DNA of 48,066 nucleotides from Serratia ureilytica. Its GTDB lineage: Bacteria; Pseudomonadota; Gammaproteobacteria; Enterobacterales; Enterobacteriaceae. The notes beneath the pieces are model-generated. The model was not told the DNA's origin, did no database searches, and worked only from the letters and a program-made list of their open reading frames with translations. The translations under genes and the position numbers were made by a program. The stretch spans positions 1 through 48,066 of the forward strand of contig NZ_JABXOF010000019.1 in assembly GCF_013375155.1 (NCBI RefSeq). The letters are read 5' to 3'. Positions within the stretch are counted from its first letter, which is position 1, and every line of letters begins with the position of its first letter. Positions 43,608 through 48,066 of the stretch are shown here, one piece after another.

Positions 43608-44249
43608 TCAGGATTCCGGATAAACCTTTTCTTTATATTCGCACAGGTCTTCGATGATGCAGGAGCCGCAGCGCGGTTTGCGCGCGATGCAGGTGTAGCG
43701 TCCGTGCAGGATCAACCAGTGATGGCAATCGACCTTGAATTCGGCGGGCACCACCTTCAACAGTTTCTCCTCCACCTGATCGACGTTCTTGCCCGGCGCA
43801 AAGTGGGTGCGGTTGCACACCCGGAAGATATGGGTGTCCACGGCGATGGTCGCCCAGCCGAAGGCGGTGTTGAGCACCACGTTAGCGGTTTTGCGGCCAA
43901 CGCCCGGCAGCGCCTCCAGCGCGGCGCGATCTTCCGGCACTTCGCCGCCGTGCAGCTCCAGCAGCATGCGGCAGGTCTTGATCACGTTTTCGGCCTTGCT
44001 GTTGAACAGACCGATGGTCTTGATGTACTCCTTGACGCCATCAACCCCCAGCGCCAGCATGGCGGCGGGGGTGTTGGCGACCGGATAGAGTTTGGCGGTC
44101 GCCTTGTTGACGCTCACGTCGGTGGCCTGCGCAGACAGCAATACCGCGATCAGCAGCTCAAATGGCGTGGTGTACACCAGCTCGGTGGTCGGATGCGGAT
44201 TGTTGTCGCGCAGCCGGGTCAGAATTTCCAGTCGCTTCTGCTTGTTCAT
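43608..44249 (-). CDS. nth: Endonuclease III (DNA glycosylase/AP lyase)
   Basis: A 213-residue base-excision repair enzyme that removes oxidised pyrimidines. The helix-hairpin-helix is EALPGVGRKTANVVLN (Lys120 is the nucleophile), the Asp138 motif is VDTHIFRVCNR, and a [4Fe-4S] cluster site CIARKPRCGSCIIEDLC lies at the C-terminus with spacing C-X6-C-X2-C-X5-C. Length is close to E. coli Nth (211). It overlaps rsxE by one base (TGATG), so it is the last gene of the rsx operon. Confidence 0.97.
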   Translation of the reverse strand: MNKQKRLEILTRLRDNNPHPTTELVYTTPFELLIAVLLSAQATDVSVNKATAKLYPVANTPAAMLALGVDGVKEYIKTIGLFNSKAENVIKTCRMLLELHGGEVPEDRAALEALPGVGRKTANVVLNTAFGWATIAVDTHIFRVCNRTHFAPGKNVDQVEEKLLKVVPAEFKVDCHHWLILHGRYTCIARKPRCGSCIIEDLCEYKEKVYPES

Positions 44250-44947
44250 CAGGCCTTCTCAGCACGTCCTTGTTCCAGCAGCGGTTCCGCCGCCACGGCG
44301 CGGGCTTTGCGCGCCTTCATTCTTTCGTCGATCAGATACTTGACCGCCAACAGCAGGCCCAGGCCGATAAAGGCGCCTGGCGGCAGCATGGCCAGCAGGA
44401 ACGGGCTGTCGAAGTGCACCACTTCGATGCGCAGCGATTTGGCCCAGCCGCCCAGCAGTTGATCGGCGCCGTCGAACAGCGTGCCGTTGCCCAGCAGCTC
44501 GCGCATTGAACCCAGCGTCACCATGACGCCGGTGGCGCCGAGGCCGATGGCCATGCCGTCCAGCGCCGAGAGGCCGACCGGTTTCTTGGCGGCCACCGCT
44601 TCGGCGCGGCCCACGACGATGCAGTTGGTCACGATCAACGGAATAAAAATGCCGAGCGACTGATACAGACCGAAGGCATAGGCGTTGATCAGCATCTGCA
44701 CGATGCTCACCACCGCGGCGATGATCATGACGTAGATCGGAATACGCACTTCGCTTGGCACCCAGCGGCGCACCGCGGAGATGGAGGCGTTGGTGAGCGT
44801 CAGCACCAGCGTGGTGGCCAGCCCCAGGCCCAGCGCGTTGGTGACGGTGGAGGTCACCGCCAGCAGCGGGCACATGCCCAGCAGCTGCACCAGGGCGGAG
44901 TTGTTCTTCCACAACCCCTGGACGATCAATTCTTTGGCTTCACTCAT
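44249..44947 (-). CDS. rsxE: Rsx/Rnf electron transport complex subunit RsxE
   Basis: A 232-residue inner-membrane subunit with about six helices, part of the RsxABCDGE complex that keeps SoxR reduced in E. coli and belongs to the Rnf family. The start is [41 protein letters not shown] and [14 protein letters not shown] are family-typical. It overlaps rsxG by 4 bp and nth by 1 bp, so translation is coupled. E. coli RsxE has 231 residues. Confidence 0.96.
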   Translation of the reverse strand: MSEAKELIVQGLWKNNSALVQLLGMCPLLAVTSTVTNALGLGLATTLVLTLTNASISAVRRWVPSEVRIPIYVMIIAAVVSIVQMLINAYAFGLYQSLGIFIPLIVTNCIVVGRAEAVAAKKPVGLSALDGMAIGLGATGVMVTLGSMRELLGNGTLFDGADQLLGGWAKSLRIEVVHFDSPFLLAMLPPGAFIGLGLLLAVKYLIDERMKARKARAVAAEPLLEQGRAEKA

Positions 44948-45573
44948 TCGCTGGCTCCACACGCAGGTAAGCTTTCAAGTTTAGGCGGCAGCGTTTCCAT
45001 ATACAACGCCGTGCGGCGCACCGCATTGACCACCGCACGCGGGGTGATGGTGGCGCCGGTGAATTGGTCGAACATGCCGCCGTCTTTCTTCACCGCCCAG
45101 CGTTTGTCGTCCGGGCCTTCGATTTTCTTGCCGCTGAAGAAGGAAATCCAGTCGGAAATGCGCAGTTCGATCTTGTCGCCCAGCCCCGGGGTTTCATGGT
45201 GTTCAATCACCCGGGTGCCGAGTACCGTGCCGTTGAAATCGGCGCCGACCAGCAGCTTGATGGCGCCGGAGTAGCCGTCCGGCGCGGTGGTTTCCAGCGC
45301 GGCGGCGGTCGGTTGCCCGTTTTTGCGCGCCAGGTATAAACGGTGTGGCGCGCCGTCGCCCAGCGCCGGATCGCTGACCAGGAAGCATTCGTTCTGCATG
45401 ACGTTGTCGTAATTTTCCGGCGGCACCACCTGATCGAGCAGGGCTTTTTGCTGCAGCGCCGCCTGATGCGCGATGGTGGTTTTCGTCAGGGCGTAGACCA
45501 CGGCGGTGAGGCCGGTGGTGACCGCCGCAAACACCGCCAGCGTGGTGCCGTGCTTTCTCATGGAATTCAGCAT
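44944..45573 (-). CDS. rsxG: Rsx/Rnf complex FMN-binding subunit RsxG
   Basis: A 209-residue protein with a single N-terminal membrane helix (about 11-30) and a periplasmic FMN-binding domain. FMN attaches covalently to Thr in [12 protein letters not shown] (about 173-184). The [12 protein letters not shown] and [14 protein letters not shown] segments are typical. E. coli RsxG has 206 residues. It lies 9 bp from rsxD and overlaps rsxE. Confidence 0.96.
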   Translation of the reverse strand: MLNSMRKHGTTLAVFAAVTTGLTAVVYALTKTTIAHQAALQQKALLDQVVPPENYDNVMQNECFLVSDPALGDGAPHRLYLARKNGQPTAAALETTAPDGYSGAIKLLVGADFNGTVLGTRVIEHHETPGLGDKIELRISDWISFFSGKKIEGPDDKRWAVKKDGGMFDQFTGATITPRAVVNAVRRTALYMETLPPKLESLPACGASE

Positions 45574-45582
45574 GGCGGCTCC

Positions 45583-46668
45583 TTAGCGATGGCCGTACAC
45601 GCGCGGCTGCGTGTAGTGGTCGATTAACGGGACGGTGATGTTGGCGAGCAGCACAGCAAAGGCCACGCCGTCAGGGTAGCCGCCATAAACGCGGATCAGC
45701 CAGACCAGCACGCCGATCAGCGCGCCGTAGATTAAACGGCCCTTCGGCGTGGTGGAGGCGCTGACCGGGTCGGTGGCGATAAAGAACGCGCCCAGCATGC
45801 TGGCGCCGGAGAACAGGTGGATCAGCGGCGAAGCCTGATGCGCCGGATCGAGCCACCAGGCCAGACCGGAGCAGAAGGCGATGGCGGCCAACATGCTGAA
45901 GGGGATCTGCCAGTGGATCAGGCGGCGCGCCAGCATAAACAGGCCGCCGGCCAGAAAGCCGAGGTTGACCCACTGCCAGCCGATGCCCGCCAGCGCGCCG
46001 CCGAACAGCGGCTGCTGCAACACTTGTTCAACGCTGTGGCCGCTGCGCAAACCGGTTTTGAAGCCGTCGAGCGGTGTAGCCTGGCTGATGCCGTCAACGC
46101 CCATCTGCAATTCGTGCAGCGTCGCGCCCTGAGCGGTATGGCCGCTGAAAATCGCCAGCAGCGTGTCGTGGAACGACAGTGCGGTGGCGCGTAGCTCATC
46201 CGGCGGCAACCAGCTGGTCATCTGCACCGGGAAGGAGATCAGCAGCACCACGTAACCGACCATCGCCGGATTGAACGGGTTCTGCCCAAGGCCGCCGTAC
46301 AGCTGTTTGGCGATGACGATGGCGAAGAAGGTGCCGATGACGATCATCCACCACGGGGCCAGCGGCGGCAGGCTGATGCCGAGCAGCAGCGCGGTCAGCA
46401 GGGCGGAGTTGTCCGCCAGCCGGCTGCGCACCGGCAGCTTGCGCAGCCTGAGGATCGCGCCTTCTGCGGCCAGCGCGACGATCGCCGCCAGCGCCACCTG
46501 AATCAGCACGCCATAACCGAAGAACCAAATCTGTGCTGCGATGCCGGGAATGCAGGCCAACATCACCCACAGCATAATGCGGCTGGTGCTTTGCTGGTTG
46601 TGGGTGAACGGCGAGCTGGCGATGTGTAAGCCTTTGGCGGCTGTGGGTGATACCGGCCTGAACTTCAT
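45583..46668 (-). CDS. rsxD: Rsx/Rnf complex FMN-binding subunit RsxD
   Basis: A 361-residue membrane subunit with about nine helices and a covalent FMN at Thr in [14 protein letters not shown] (about 185). It shares [38 protein letters not shown] and [15 protein letters not shown] with E. coli RsxD (352), but has about 11 extra N-terminal residues ([14 protein letters not shown]). The start at 46668 has AGAAGG 12 bases upstream. In E. coli rsxC lies directly upstream; here a Rob-like regulator gene intervenes, so rsxDGE-nth probably has its own promoter. Confidence 0.93.
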   Translation of the reverse strand: MKFRPVSPTAAKGLHIASSPFTHNQQSTSRIMLWVMLACIPGIAAQIWFFGYGVLIQVALAAIVALAAEGAILRLRKLPVRSRLADNSALLTALLLGISLPPLAPWWMIVIGTFFAIVIAKQLYGGLGQNPFNPAMVGYVVLLISFPVQMTSWLPPDELRATALSFHDTLLAIFSGHTAQGATLHELQMGVDGISQATPLDGFKTGLRSGHSVEQVLQQPLFGGALAGIGWQWVNLGFLAGGLFMLARRLIHWQIPFSMLAAIAFCSGLAWWLDPAHQASPLIHLFSGASMLGAFFIATDPVSASTTPKGRLIYGALIGVLVWLIRVYGGYPDGVAFAVLLANITVPLIDHYTQPRVYGHR

Positions 46669-46749
46669 AGAGTAACGATACCTTCTGCGCCGCGCCTGCG
46701 GCAGTTTCGATGCGCCGAATTGCGGGCGCGGCAAAAATAATAGCCGAGC

Positions 46750-46755
46750 ATTCTA
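46750..46755 (-). promoter_or_regulatory. Candidate rsxD -10 element
   Basis: Minus-strand TAGAAT, 82 bp upstream of rsxD; the -35 is weak. It would let rsxDGE-nth be expressed apart from rsxABC. Confidence 0.35.
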
Positions 46756-46955
46756 CCTGATTCGATGCGAGGGTAATACGCCTTAATGATAGGGGTATTC
46801 GGCTTTTCGCACCCGTTGAGATCGGCGTGGCGCGATTTGATTTTTTTTTGGCCGGAAAATGGGCTAACGTGAGGAATTGTCTGTGGAACTTGTGCCGCCA
46901 TCGCCCCTGGGAAATGGGGTAACCGTATGAATGAAATATCATTTTTGTCCAGATT

Positions 46956-46975
46956 TCCGCACAAAATAACAACTT
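46956..46975 (+). promoter_or_regulatory. Marbox-like site upstream of the Rob-like gene
   Basis: It fits the mar/sox/rob consensus (AYnGCACnnWnnRYYAAAYn) at 11 of 14 defined positions, with the core CGCACAAA intact. It overlaps the -35 zone of a promoter with TACTAT at 46995-47000 (-10), the class II arrangement. Confidence 0.42.
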
Positions 46976-47033
46976 TCACATAATACGTGTAGGTTACTAT
47001 CGCGAACATTATTGAGTCAGTGAATCCATAATA

Positions 47034-47927
47034 ATGACAAATGAAGACATTTTTTTTATTGAAGAGCTAATTGAGTGGGTGGAGATACATCTGGAGAAAC
47101 GGCCAAACCTGGATGAAGTTGCGCGTATTTCGGGCTATTCCAAGTGGCATCTGCAGCGTAAATTCAAGCGTATTACCGGCATTCAACTCGCCACCTATAT
47201 CCGTTCGCGCATCCTGACGCGCGCCGCGGTGGCGCTGCGCATCACCCGTCGCTCCATCATCGACATCTCCGATGAGCTGGGCTTCGACTCGCAGCAGACC
47301 TTTACTCGCATGTTCAAGCAGCGCTTCGGCACCACGCCCAATCGCTACCGCTCAATGGAGCACTGGGACGTGAAAAACCTGATGCCGCGCTTTAACTTCG
47401 AAGCCAGCTACGGCGCGGGATATTATCCGGAAGTGAAGCGGCTGACGCTGCCCGAGATGCAGCTGGTCGGCTTCTCGCGCCGGCTGGATTTCGCCTCCGA
47501 ACAAGAGCTGGAGTACGCGTCCTGCATGGCGATGAAGGACGAGATTTTCAATGACTTCTTCAAGGGGTTACACGTCGACTGCCGGCGAATTTACAGCATC
47601 TATTGCCCGCAGGCCGGGGAAGGCGACGAGCTGTCGTCCACGCTGGTGATGGCGGTCGATCCTGAACATAAAAAGGACATTCTTTCCAATCATCAGATAG
47701 ACACCATCCATCTGCCGAGCCGCGAGTTTATCTCCATCAACCATAAGGGCACGGCGAAGGAGTGTCTGCAGTTTTTCGGTTATCTGGTGTCGCATGTGAT
47801 GCCGGGGCTGAAGGATAAGGTGCGCGGCAGTATGGAAATGGAGATCATTCAAACCAAAGAGTGGAACCCGGAGTCCAAACTGCGTCAGATTGAAGTGGAC
47901 TACACCTATCTGATCTCTATCGATTAA
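47034..47927 (+). CDS. Rob-like AraC/XylS-family regulator
   Basis: A 297-residue regulator with an N-terminal pair of helix-turn-helix motifs of the MarA/SoxS/Rob type (LDEVARISGYSKWHLQRKFK, about 25-44; IIDISDELGFDSQQTFTRMF, about 79-98) and a C-terminal GyrI-like effector-binding domain (about 130-297). This layout equals E. coli Rob (289), but the C-terminal half is diverged and this is likely a paralogue, not Rob itself. It lies opposite to and between rsxC and rsxD. The Rsx complex reduces SoxR, so a redox-stress role is an attractive guess. A weak ribosome site precedes the ATG. Confidence 0.82.
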   Translation: MTNEDIFFIEELIEWVEIHLEKRPNLDEVARISGYSKWHLQRKFKRITGIQLATYIRSRILTRAAVALRITRRSIIDISDELGFDSQQTFTRMFKQRFGTTPNRYRSMEHWDVKNLMPRFNFEASYGAGYYPEVKRLTLPEMQLVGFSRRLDFASEQELEYASCMAMKDEIFNDFFKGLHVDCRRIYSIYCPQAGEGDELSSTLVMAVDPEHKKDILSNHQIDTIHLPSREFISINHKGTAKECLQFFGYLVSHVMPGLKDKVRGSMEMEIIQTKEWNPESKLRQIEVDYTYLISID

Positions 47928-47928
47928 A

Positions 47929-47954
47929 CGGCGCCCGGCGTAGGCCAGGCGCCG
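47929..47954. terminator. Hairpin after the Rob-like gene
   Basis: CGGCGCC / GGCGCCG form a stem between the convergent ends of the regulator gene and rsxC. No T-run follows, so efficiency is doubtful. Confidence 0.4.
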
Positions 47955-47960
47955 CCGTCA

Positions 47961-48066
47961 TCATTTGTCTTCCGTTTCCGCCGCCAGCGATTCTCTGGCG
48001 GTTTTTTTGGCTTTGGCGCGGGCGATAGCCGCCGCGACCGCCGCCTTGCGCGGATCTTCTTCGGCG
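47961..48066 (-). CDS. rsxC: Rsx/Rnf complex subunit RsxC (C-terminal fragment)
   Basis: Only the 34 C-terminal residues are in the window; the gene runs off the right edge. The visible EEDPRKAAVAAAIARAKAKK is the terminal copy of the RsxC tail repeat (DPRKAAVEAAIARAKARK in E. coli), which precedes a short acidic tail ending ETEDK. RsxC is the NADH/FMN-binding subunit; this tail is a variable Ala/Lys-rich helix. In E. coli rsxD follows at once, but here the Rob-like gene lies between. Confidence 0.88.
   Translation of the reverse strand, partial: AEEDPRKAAVAAAIARAKAKKTARESLAAETEDK

Larger units (their letters stand above)
46669..47033. other. Control region between rsxD and the Rob-like gene
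   Basis: A 365-bp divergent region without an ORF of merit. It contains an rsxD-facing TAGAAT -10 candidate (46750-46755) and the plus-strand marbox-like site and promoter of the regulator. Base composition is lower in GC than in the rsx genes. Confidence 0.55.

Overview
The window is chromosomal DNA of a Serratia species, most likely the S. marcescens group. This rests on a GC-rich enterobacterial backbone, near full-length matches from memory to E. coli proteins, and an RTX lipase recognisable as Serratia LipA. Nothing in it looks like a phage, plasmid, insertion sequence or CRISPR array.

The gene order is the E. coli mdtK-to-rsx segment with additions. From 1 to 12 kb it runs tRNA-Val, mdtK, ribE, an I78-inhibitor lipoprotein, cfa, punC/punR, purR, ynhF, sodB, mepH, grxD, rnt and gloA. 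From 12 to 14 kb lie nemA and nemR (electrophile and bleach defence). From 14 to 17.5 kb there is an insert with eptA (lipid A modification) and a Rossmann reductase/LysR pair. The backbone resumes with ydhL and ydhF, is interrupted by lipA, then continues with sodC, ydhK-ydhJ-ydhI, slyA, slyB, anmK, mliC, pdxH, tyrS, pdxY and gstA.

From 31.4 to 41.4 kb an accessory block separates gstA from dtpA, which are neighbours in E. coli. It holds a DapA-like aldolase behind a structured leader, a DUF3811 protein, an HD hydrolase, two NTF2-like proteins, a small membrane protein, a Rid-family protein, an APH(6)/hydroxyurea-type kinase, a cupin, the ydcO/sutR divergent pair and a Tat-exported S9 oligopeptidase. 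The window ends with dtpA, nth and the Rsx (Rnf-type) electron-transport genes. There a Rob-like AraC regulator sits, in opposite orientation, between rsxC and rsxD.

Many genes concern envelope and stress defence: superoxide dismutases, glyoxalase, OYE reductase, efflux, lysozyme and protease inhibitors, and lipid A and cyclopropane modification. Visible operator candidates (PmrA, PhoP, SlyA, NemR, PurR and Mar/Sox/Rob-like boxes) suggest these genes feed into known stress regulons. The most original signals are the DapA-like gene's leader (a 31-codon uORF, mutually exclusive pairings and a ribosome-site hairpin), the rsx operon split by a SoxS/Rob-type regulator with its own marbox-like site, twin 16-bp palindromes between ydcO and sutR, and an orphan terminator suggesting a small RNA near 12 kb. 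All protein identifications come from reading translations and recalled family features; no search was run.
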